From: Strigops habroptila
Taxonomy: Eukaryota; Chordata; Aves; Psittaciformes; Psittacidae
DNA: 64,000 bases
Reading direction: 5' to 3'
Assembly: GCF_004027225.2 (NCBI RefSeq)
Contig: NC_044302.2
Coordinates: 72,536,993 to 72,600,992 of the forward strand
Shown: positions 37,451 through 64,000 of the stretch, one piece after another
Numbering within the stretch: position 1 is the first letter of the stretch
Layout of the letters: the number at the start of each line of letters is the position of its first letter
Notes under the pieces: generated by a model
Told to the model about the DNA's origin: nothing
The model's database searches: none
What the model saw: the letters and a program-made list of their open reading frames with translations, nothing else
Made by a program: the position numbers and the translations under genes

Positions 37451-40323
37451 TAGCTAATGCGTCTCCCCTGTTCTCCAGCATTTACTGAATTTACCAAGTG
37501 TCATCGACTAGCCCAACTGCACCAGTCATCTAGCATTGAGAACTGTGACTAGGCTAATGTTGCAGATGAGTGGGATGCAAGCTATTTCCAGAGGTGACAG
37601 GAAAGAACCTGCATGTGCAGGCTTGTCAGCTCCACACTTCCCATGCAGAAGCTGCCGTGCATGGACTAGATGTTAAGTAAGTTTGATTTAACTTTTTAAT
37701 TGATAGATCAGTATTTCTGAGGAGAAGCCACTTTGAACAGTGACCTGACTGAGAGTTTTTAATGACAAAGGTAGAAAAAGCCCATGGATCTGATTAGAGC
37801 TCAGTCAAATGTAGCTCAGGCGACATACCTAGCATCCACATTTAATAGCTCTTTTCAATTCCTCTTGATGTAATTGTTTAGCTTTTGTTGTTTCATTGTT
37901 CAAGTTAGATATACTTCAATAATGCACTAGATGGTTGCTAACTGGAGTTCTTGCAGGGGGGGAAATCACTGCAATTTTAAATGAATTGTAATACACTTGA
38001 GATATATACTCAGTTATATTTAACTAATTAGAGTCTCAGATTTATTAATATTTAATTTCTTAATAAAGTTTTACAAAAGCTCTGTAATAATTGTTATACA
38101 TGTGTATAAAGACTAAAGCTGAATTGAGCTCTCTAGGTTCAGTAGAACTGTAGACAAGATTATAGCAGCAAACCAAGACCGGTAATAGCAACTACTTTTG
38201 TAGGATTTTTTTTTTTTTCTTTCTAAGAAAACAGTAATATGATAGCAGCTGTATTACAGAGGGAATGAAATACGATGTTAATTTTCTCCCACCATGCAGC
38301 ATTCAATCACACACCACCCAGCTAAAATTGATTGGATGTGCCTAAAATATATACTGATCACACAATTTGATCTTGAAGAGGATTTTTTTGCTGTCCTTGT
38401 TTAGATGGTCTGATTTGCAGCAATTCTGATATAACTGTACAATAATATCCTTTTTTCTTATGGCATACTTAACCTGTCTTTTGGTCCTTCTCACATTTCC
38501 ATTTCTTCTGTGAATCTTTTACAAGGTAGCAGGTGTATCTTTTGAAGTTATCTGACATAATTACATTCTTATTATTGCTTATTAATACAAAGAAACAAAT
38601 TATTTGAGACTTCTTGTCTATATAATCAGATTTATCTCCTCAGATGCACTAGTTCAAGATCCAAGATTGACTGAAAATTTTATTTTCCATTCCATCATTT
38701 CTGATGCAAGCAGGGTATGTTTGACATCTTCCTCTCTGTTCAGCCACCAATTTGAAGATCTGATACTATAGACAAAGGAAAGCAAGGTAAAGATGATAAT
38801 TTGAATAAATGGGTGATTTGGAAAGATCCAAACTTTTTGCTTAAGGGAAAGGTATTTATAAAAGATCATTAGGCTTTCATTCTAAACTTAAAATCTTTAA
38901 AACTGGTTCATAGTTGAATCTTAAGTTTAAAACCAACCCAGTTTCACAGACATTTTTATTTTTTAAGGGCTTGTGGCTTTTGTTGCTGCCCCCAAACCAT
39001 TTATTAGTGAGTGGCTTGCTGGCAATTTCAAATGACAAAGCTCAATTCAATGCCAGGAGTGTTTTCCTACATAGCATCTGATGGGCCCTCAGCAGATTGT
39101 AGGCCCTCATTCCAGGGACTGATGTTGGTAATGGAAAATGCACACCAAAATAACAGTACATTTCTTTTCAATGTCAAGCCACTTGACATTGCTAAGCTTG
39201 ACGTATTAAGCAAACCAAGCGTAGAATAGGCTTTTGACTCAGAGCCATCTCAACCACCCGCAATCAGCTGAGACCAGCCCCAGTTATTAGCCCCAGGTAA
39301 AAGCAGAGTTAAGCCCTGGGAGCTGTCCTACTCCTCCCCTCCTGCCTCACTCTAAGGCTTCTAAGTAGCAGCTCGGTTTCAACATAGAACAGCTCCACGT
39401 CAGCCACATCCTGCCCTTGTGTGATGCTGGTCCTAGGCTGCCACATTCCCTTTCATACGCCTCTGGGCTGGCCCACAGCACAGGGTGCTTGTGTACTGCT
39501 CCCCTCCCATCCTAAAGCAAGGCTCTACCTTTGCCAGTATGGTCACAATGCTGGCTGGCCTGCTCCAAATCTCTGTACACTTACCAACATAGCGCACTAG
39601 ATGGGACATGCTGACTGAGCAGCTCTGGAGCCACAGGTCCCCAAGGGCCCAACAGTCCCATACAGGGGGCTAAAGCTCCTCCGAGGCAGTGTCTTTTCTC
39701 CATATCATATTGTTCCTATAATAGCATGGTTGCCCAGACTCTTGCAACATGGGTGTCCCAAAAACCTTCATAAAGAGGCTGTGATAGCCCCATATCAATT
39801 TCATTTTAGCCTTTGAATTATAGACTGTACAGCAAAGTAATAAGATTTTGCTTAGTCCTGAGAAATAAGGGGCATATCCAGTACCTTGTAAGTATTCTTT
39901 ATTTAGAGCTTCTCCACAGATTTGAAATTTAAGTTGCATCTCATAGAGACCTTTCAGCATTAGATACTATTCTGCTTTCCATTTATCACTAATTTCTTCT
40001 GCTAAGAAAAGAGTATTAGTCAAGAGTATGGATGCAAAAAGCAGGGGATCTCAATTCCAGCTACCCATTTATCAAACTGTGTGTTCATGTTCTAAATACA
40101 ACCTTTAGCTCCTGAAGTCTAGTTCATGCTCCAGTCATCTGCAGTTTGGGTTAGAAGATCAGCTATGCTTTCTATAGCTTTTGCTGATGTTTCCTAGCAA
40201 GTGTAATTTAGCTCACATTAGTTTATCTTTTCTTAATGACAGCATTACACAAAATTAATTACCTGCCACCTGCCACAATCTTCACTGCAGCCATGGTGCA
40301 AAAGGATGAACTCCAGAAAGCTG

Positions 40324-40388
40324 AGCCCAGGATTTGCAAAGCCCTCACAGAAAGGCTCCCTACACAACGCCCTTGCAAATCCTGGGCT
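40324..40388. repeat. Perfect inverted repeat, 16-bp arms
   Basis: agcccaggatttgcaa (40324-40339) and ttgcaaatcctgggct (40373-40388) are exact reverse complements separated by 33 nt. The arms are of mixed composition and not simple sequence, so chance is less likely than for the hairpin at 7263. No element termini are recognised. Confidence 0.88.
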
Positions 40389-42390
40389 GTCACACAGCTA
40401 TTTAAGAGACTGAGGGATCCTCCTCCCCTTATACCTCCAGTTGTGCCCGACAGAGTGAGCAAGCCTTGCTCCCAGAGCTCCAGATACACCTTGGGATCTG
40501 TGCGTGCATTGACCCGATGGCAACAACTGTGAACCAGAGTTAGCAGGTGTACCAACTCCCTCCCAAACCCCCTTAAAGCACACAGCTCTTGATTTTGGCT
40601 GCTGTGACAACGAGCACTTCTGCCATCATGGGCACCCGGTAGAGCAAGCACATCCTGCCAGCTCTCACAGAGTGGCAGGGCAGGGGCGCGGATCCCGGGC
40701 TCCAGCCTCCCTCCCTGCTGTACCAGGCACTCGGGAACAAAGAGGCAGTGCCAGCAAGCACCTAACTGTCCAGATCACTGTTCATGTTTCTTCTGCGAAG
40801 TGCTGTAAAGCTTCTGAGTTAGCACTACTCCAAGTATAGCTCACACACTTTCTTTGAAGGCATTTAATCAGCACTACAATCTTACAGGTACTCTAGGGAG
40901 GAGGAATAAAAAAAATGACTGGTCACATCTTTCAGACGTTACTGCTTATTGCAACATTTTCCAGATTTTATTCTTCCAGTCCTGTTTCTTTTGACTTGCT
41001 CACATCAGCAGTATCTGACTCTGTGAATTGCATGCATGAGGTTATTAAACACTTGGAATTCCCCAAGTTTTACCATCTAGTCCAATTTCATACAGCCTTA
41101 ACATGAGAAATTCTGCTTCCTTGGCTGCTGTTTGCCCTCAAATTCCTGTTTTCTAGAGTTAATGCTGTGTAGTACATCACATGCTTCACATGAGTGCATG
41201 TCGGATGTGCAGCACAGTCCCAAATGGGTTGCACAGCTTTCTGAGAGCAGCTATCTATCTCCTCTACAAACTCAGGAACTGGCACAGGCAGAAATCACAC
41301 TTGCCCGTGTAGCACCAACCTTGTTACTCATGTGCTACACAGTCCCTTTATACATTTCAGATGAGGCACTCTGGAAAATACATGCCAACTCAACGTCTGC
41401 AGACACTTACCTTCTCTAAACCCTTAATCTGTTTTAACTCCAGAATCAGACATACTAGCACATACAGAGTTCCAAACCTATCAGGGTGCTCAACTTATCT
41501 CACGGAGTCTCAGAATAAACTTGACAAATAAAGTTGCATTGACTGAAGAATTCCACAGAGAAATCTTCCTGTTTCCTGCAGAAGTAGTGTAATTCAGCGG
41601 AGAGGGAGGTTGCTTAATTTAAAATAAAGAAAAATATAAAAATCGTATTTCAAGTTAGACTTAAGCAAGAACGCAAATAGTAAAATTAGATCCTAAAATA
41701 ACAGCTCTGTTACCACTCAGACTTTCAGTAGTGATCTTAGTTGCAGAGATGCTATTTGGCTTTTTCTAGTGAGCTTATTATAAGTTCTCTAAAATTTTCA
41801 AATCTTTGTAACACAAAAGGAAAGGTAAGTGGTGTACGGTTGTTTTTATGAGGTGCTTTGGGTTTTCTGATCAACATTCTTCGATAAGCTGATGTTTGGC
41901 ACAGCTTTATATGGAAAATGCAACTGGATACACAGACTGACACACAGCAAATTTGCCACTGCAGTCTTGCAGAAGTTTAAGGTGATAATTTAGTATGCTA
42001 TTCCATCTTTCTCATTCTCCAAAAAACACCCCACAAAACCCAAACCCAAGTTAAAATCCAACATAATGCAGTTCATCAGAATTCAATATTTGCTGTGGTA
42101 CAGTATTAATTTAGCTAAAAAATCTTGAACTCCCCACTTCTGGAGGTTTCTGCATAGCTCAAAATAATCAATCACAGAAAACTTGAAGCATTTTAGTTTT
42201 ACCTTGTCCTTCTGCTTATATTAGTATTACTTATCTACAACAGTAATATTTAATGTTTCTGCGCTTGCTCCCAGTGATTGGTGGGATTGTCTTGAGAGTA
42301 TCTACTCATTTGTCCGCATTTCTAGGGCAGATAAATATCTGAACTAATATCTGCTGCCTTGGTTGCTTTATACAATTAGCATAATTATAT

Positions 42391-42412
42391 CCCCCCCCCC
42401 CCCTTTTTTTTT
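42391..42412. repeat. Homopolymer junction C14-T8
   Basis: Fourteen consecutive C (42391-42404) followed by eight T, with more T beyond. On the minus strand this is an A/G-rich run including G14, a sequence prone to slippage and possibly to G-quadruplex formation. Confidence 0.9.
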
Positions 42413-45279
42413 CTTTTAAATGCCTCCCTGACATAATAGTTCGGGGTAATCTTTGCAAACACTGGACATTCTTACTTCTTTCCTTATTACCACCCACAAA
42501 GAATGTTTCACTTGGAAAACTGCAGTTTGACAGGTTTCTAAACCTGAATTTCAGAAATCATTAAAACCACTATGAGTAGTTACTTATCAGAAAGTACAAG
42601 CAGACCATCACACTACTGCATAACATGAAAATGAACTGAAGGCTTCGTTGTCCCGTACTTTGTAACATGGGGACAACATCCTTCATGACATTATTACACC
42701 CCCTGCAGTATTTTCTTCTTCAAACTTTCTCCTTTTCCCAGAAATCTATTCTCTAGAACAATTAAAGATCCCAAATTATGTCAGTAGGGATTAGGAGGAA
42801 CAGCAGAACACTACCTATAATAACCGTTAAACTTCATTGGGATGGTATTTTGTCACACAAAATAATCTTCAGGTGATCTACCCTGAGAATTAGTTGCCTT
42901 TTATGTGTGGGAAGCGGAGACAACACTAGCTTGATTTTAATTTCCACCACAGTACAGTAGCTTAAGTATATATTTGCATGCTTGTATTTATGTGCGTATC
43001 TTTCATTTTACCATAATACTTCTCAAAATTTAATGACACCATTCAACTCTGTTCAAGCTAAGTGGTGATAATTTTCATGTAAAGTTACAGGGAAGTCGTA
43101 TGAAAAGACGACAAAGGAATGCAAATCAAGAATTGGTTTCCTAAGTTTGTGCTAGAAATCCTAAAGAACTGTAGTCTGGTTAACAGGCGATCTCTTAGTG
43201 GTCCCTGTCTTACAGACTTGCTTCTCTCTAAATACTGAGAGTAAAAGGACATGCCTCTTCTTCCCAAAATAATTATCTTAATGAAAAAGACAAAAATGAG
43301 AAATACCCCAGTCCTACTCTTTGGGAGCACCCAATATACCATCTTTACTTTGGCACATGTAAGTTCCTTTCAGAAGATAAACCCTACATACAGCTGTTCT
43401 GGGAAGGTCACAAAGTTGTATGAGGTTTACCCCTTTAAACAGACCAGCTCTCTTCAGCAGAGATTTAAACACCAGTAACTATTTTTAGGTATGATATAAA
43501 AGAAAATCTTGGCAGGCATTTGCCATTCATTGTATTTAGTTATTTTATTTTCACTATCCAAACTCAAAAGAAATGCACAGTTAAGTTTCAGGTATCAATA
43601 CACAGTTTTCTAAAAAACATCCCTTTCATGATCTCTTCCATAAACCATGTGCTCAAACGTTTGCAGCTCAACCATAAGTAGCAGGTTTCTTCCTTCCCTG
43701 CACCCCCATCCTTAAAGGGACTTTTCCTACTTTAATATAAAGTATTGTAAATGTCTTAATCAAAAAGCAAAATTCAGAAAAACACTTAGCCAAACATCTT
43801 TTCAGAATTGCTGTCTGGCATGGCACAATCTTAAGCAGTTTCTTTTGGTATAGTAATTTTTGTATTTTTCACTCGGGTTAGGTCTCTGTGAGCATTTTAT
43901 ATTTAAGGCAGACAATATACAATTTAGAAACACATTAGCGCATATTTTTCATGGTATGGCATTTCCAGTAGACATCAGTTTTTCATAATTCACTGTGCAT
44001 CTCCCACTCCAGAAAGCTTCTTCAGTGTTGAACATCGGCCTTTTTCCATCATTCTCTTGTTCTTCTATGCTTCTATTTTTGCTCTCAGAACTCTTATCCT
44101 CTAGGTGCCTGTGATCACACATTCCTTAGAAGCTTGCCTTCTTCACACAAGAGTTACATTTCTTGATACTTCTTCCCATACATTTCAAGGCAGTTGGTCA
44201 ACACCTTAACTAAATGCAACAACTAAAAACTTAATTTTGGGGAGGAGGCAGGAGGAGGGGAACCCTGTATTTTTACAGTTACATTCATCTGTACGTTTAG
44301 TAACAATTATCTCAACTGGAAGCTTTTAATCAATACTAGGACTTGACAACAAGAATGTGGGATTCTTTTCCTGAAAATTCAATCTTCCTCTGGCTTACCA
44401 CGTGACTGTTGTAAGGTTCTACAATCTATTTTAAAACACATTTTGAAGCTTCACATATTTATACTGATAGAGAACCAATGTTATACTAAACAATACTTGT
44501 TTGCAGATATACAGAATAAGATAATACAGGATATGTTGTGCACTTAGAGAAAAATTCTTTCACTTTAAATACAAGTGCAAAGCAGTAGTTTATATTTTAA
44601 TTCTACATCATAGCAGCAGCCATGTATGCATAATCCAGCACTTTTTCTACAAAAAAAAAAAAAAATCACAGCATTTTGAGTAGCATGATTACACTGAAGT
44701 ATGACAAATGCAATGCCAGCTGAAGAAAGTATCTAAAACAAAGAACTGACTCTGTTACTACAAAGACTATATAAAGATACGGCACTATTCAACGCTACTG
44801 TAGAGCTTTCAAAATGCAGCGCTTTTTGGTGGTGTGGGGTTTTTTTTGTTTGTTTGTTTGTTTTTTTCCAAGGTTTACTACAATTTGCAATAGCAAATTC
44901 AGCAAAATCACTGCATTTATATCCCCAAGAGTTTTTTGAGAACACCATTTGGTCTCCTCCAGGACCTAAAATTGACCCTGCAGATGATCACACATCCCCC
45001 CAGAGTCCTAAGTACTACTTGGTCCTATTCACCCAGCTAAAAATACTCATCACAAATGATCAAGCCCTTTGCATGGACAGGTTTGTAACAAAAGACTCTA
45101 TGTTCCTGACCAACAGCACAAAATTATACTGCAGTGTGAAGATATGGCTTTCTCTAAAAATTATAAAGCACTAAAGTAAAAAAAAAAAAAAAAAATCCAC
45201 CAGACACTTTAAAATGATCCTTGAGTTCAACACTATATTTATGCAATCAAATAAACTATGTAATCAGTCATACTGTAGT

Positions 45280-47602
45280 AGAACAACAAAAAGACTTTTT
45301 ATTCACTTGAAAAATAGCAGACTGGAAGATTTCTTCATTGGATTACATGAGCTTCCCTGAGATTTTTACATAAATTATATTTAGTCTACTATATATTGGA
45401 AACCAGTTACCTACTGAGTGTCATACACTGCAAATTTTAATAATTCCTGCATATGTTATCCAGCTAAAATGCTGTTTCAATGCTTTAAAGCTTTATCTTC
45501 TTTTGTTACAAAAAACACATACATACAACTGAGACTACAAATGCAAAGACATTTTTTGCACAAAATTTAAAATCCTCAAAGCAATATATAGAAATGGAGA
45601 AAACAGATGTTACACTGAAAAGCACTTCGAAGTTCTTTGCAGCTTAAAAACTGATCACGAAATTAGTTTTTAAAATTATCTATGCAAGTCCTTGGTGGCA
45701 AGAAAACGAACAGAAATATTGTTAAATGCAATGGGCAGCATTCCCTATTTAGCAATCTCCCATATTATAAAATTGTAATTTTGTATGAGTAATTGTGGGA
45801 GAGAAACATCATAGTGGTACAAAACATTGCTATACTGGCACTACGTTACACTAAGTATGGATTTTTAATTTTTTTTTATTTTTTTAAAGTTGAGGTACTT
45901 AAACTTCTGACAAGATGGATGTAGTTAACCACACATCTTAAGGAGGACACACAGTGAAAGTAACTCTGTTTCACTGACTCAACTGCCACAAATTTTATAA
46001 ATGAACATTTCATTTTTAAATACAAATCTAGATATCAGGTCAGTTTGCTAAGTTGCATATCCCCTTAATTGAACTTCTTTCAGCAAAAGTCCAAGAAAAA
46101 CGAGCATTGTACTTTGCAAACAATAATGCTTATGTAAAACCAACAACAACAACAACACTGAGATTACTTGAATTAAAAATAAACAAAACCTGCAACTTCA
46201 CTGCTTTGAGATATGAGATTATCCCCAAGTTTTATGCCTGGAGGCAGAACCAAACAGTTGTCCATAAATTTTTGTTAGACTTATTTCAAAAGCTGAATTA
46301 TACAGCATAAGTAATCTGCTCAAGGTAGCTCTGATCTCCTTCCAGTTCTCACTAACTGGGTTCTTGTCCTTGCCTTCTGCCAAGTGTGAAGAAATTGCAC
46401 TTGTAATTCTTCCTTTCAAATACTCTTATGTTGGGTATTACCACGGAAAGAAAAAGGAGGTGACTTGGGCCACTTCATTACGAAACAGACTTGATGTGAC
46501 TGTGACTGGCCGTTTAGATACTGAGCCGTAAGCATTCTGGTTTTTTGTACTGGAGGGAAGGTGTAAGATGATCATCTAACAGCAAAGTGAGGAATTGCGA
46601 AATTGAGGGCATTTTCTAGATTTTTCATTCCGCTGTGGAAAAGGTCCCAATTTATAGATACATTTACAACTGCATGAAAATTACAAGGATGAGAAGAATA
46701 AAAGAGCAGCATTTAAAAGCAGTATGTTTAGCTTTTTAGTATTCAGAAACAAACTGACGATACTGCCTTGTATAAAATGGCATCATTGCTACTTGTCATC
46801 ACTGTATGTTCAATTTTATAAAGGGAACCTAATACTCAAGCCAGGAAAAGAAGAAAAACTGGATAACATGTTTGTTTTTAAATTTTAAATTAAAATTTTC
46901 ACATAGGTGAGTAGGATTTCTGGCTCTCCAAATTAAGAACAATTTGTTCCCTTCCCCTCAAAATACTTACAGTACATCACACAGCCTAGGATATCTCTTT
47001 GCATATATCGCTGGCTGATAACTGACTCAGACAGGCACATTAGAAGTTTGTGGGTTACACAACCACTTCTGTTTTGTTATACAGAGAAGCCATTTCTGCA
47101 TGAACAATGCAAAAAAATGGTAAAACTGTACTAACAAACACAAGCCCTTGTGCAACACACGAAACAGAGTGCCAAGTCACTATACATTCAGTCTGAAAAC
47201 ACTTTTCTAGCAGTCTTTTCTGCGCATCTCCATTTCAACAAGGAAATACACTGGCTTTTCACCTCTTAGTCTCACCATATTTTAAGTCACCTCTTTTTTG
47301 CATTGCCAAGTAAGGCAAATAATGGTATTTTAGACTGACCATATATTAGATTCTCTTACTTAGAAAAATAATTTCTCTCCTCCCTATTGAAAATTTCAAC
47401 ATGTTCTCATAGTAACAAATACATCCTGATAAAGAAAACCAGCAGGATTCCTCAATATGCAGACTATGATAGGAACTTTGCCACATAGATTTTACATTCA
47501 GCTAAGATGAGATACACATCATGCATATGTCAATTATACACAGCAGACCAAGTATGTTTTGTTCTGCATTCCAACACGTTGTCTGAAGGAGGGACAGTCT
47601 TC
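45280..47602 (-). other. JAK2: Probable JAK2 3' untranslated region
   Basis: This follows the JAK2 stop codon on the minus strand with no further coding potential. It is AT-rich with several A and T runs and a (CAA)5 run at 46141-46155. The extent depends on the poly(A) site chosen. Confidence 0.45.
45298..45303 (-). terminator. Candidate JAK2 poly(A) signal
   Basis: Read on the minus strand: AATAAA, then about 5 nt, then a T/GT-rich stretch (tctttttgttgttctac). This is a plausible signal with its downstream element, and would give a 3' UTR of about 2.3 kb. Another AATAAA lies at 43544-43549. Which is used cannot be decided from sequence alone. Confidence 0.4.

Positions 47603-64000
<16,398 letters not shown>

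Larger units (their letters stand above)
37451..45279. other. Gene-free intergenic stretch between relaxin and JAK2
   Basis: No exon is supported. A GC-richer patch lies at about 39240-39680 and another at 40400-40760, with a 16-bp perfect inverted repeat at 40324-40388. There is a C14T8 tract at 42391-42412 and A runs near 44650. No insulin-family or other gene pattern was found. The JAK2 3' UTR may reach into this stretch if the poly(A) signal at 45298 is not the one used; a second AATAAA (minus strand) lies at 43544-43549. Confidence 0.45.

Noticed and set aside
40236-40651. Overlapping ORFs of 98 and 130 codons on opposite strands
   Set aside because: The patch is GC-richer and contains a perfect inverted repeat, but no domain, splice or promoter evidence supports either frame.

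Overview
This window is vertebrate nuclear DNA, almost certainly from a bird. It has AT-rich intergenic DNA, GT-AG split genes and no prokaryotic operons. It carries many CR1 (chicken repeat 1) retrotransposon copies ending in the typical AATCATAGAATGG / ATTCTATGATTCT terminus, plus avian-type endogenous retroviral LTRs. The gene order PLGRKT - relaxin - JAK2, with their relative orientations, matches the conserved vertebrate block known on human 9p24. In birds JAK2 is usually Z-linked, so a Z-chromosome origin is likely, but that is inference and cannot be proved from this sequence.

Layout. (1) 1-17 kb: gene-poor DNA with an old plus-strand CR1 (about 3080-3975) and a truncated minus-strand CR1 (about 10895-11245). 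(2) 17.2-23.6 kb, plus strand: three exon-like segments clearly homologous to the last three coding exons of PLGRKT (plasminogen receptor with a C-terminal lysine). Exon-intron borders are mostly kept, but a 1-nt insertion, in-frame stops and loss of the terminal lysine point to an unprocessed, decayed gene. (3) 23.6-30.8 kb: CR1 copies and unremarkable DNA. (4) 30.8-34.0 kb, plus strand: a complete two-exon relaxin-family prohormone gene (relaxin-3-like B chain). It has a CpG-rich promoter, a TATA box, an AP-1/ARE-like site and a good poly(A) signal. (5) 34-45 kb: intergenic, with degraded CR1 pieces and a perfect hairpin. No INSL6-like gene was recognised. (6) about 45.3-64 kb, minus strand: the 3' part of JAK2. 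Eight coding exons encode the end of the JH2 pseudokinase domain and the whole JH1 tyrosine kinase domain to the stop codon (1092 coding nt, 363 residues). The introns hold an ERV solo-type LTR, two copies of another LTR-like repeat, and CR1 copies, one of which keeps the FADD reverse-transcriptase motif.

The two intact genes do not form one pathway. The relaxin gene encodes a secreted insulin-superfamily hormone that signals through RXFP G-protein-coupled receptors. JAK2 is a cytoplasmic kinase that signals for cytokine receptors. Their adjacency is ancestral synteny. I found no CRISPR array, tRNA or rRNA gene, and no convincing new molecular system. The most notable observation is the apparent decay of PLGRKT at its ancestral position.
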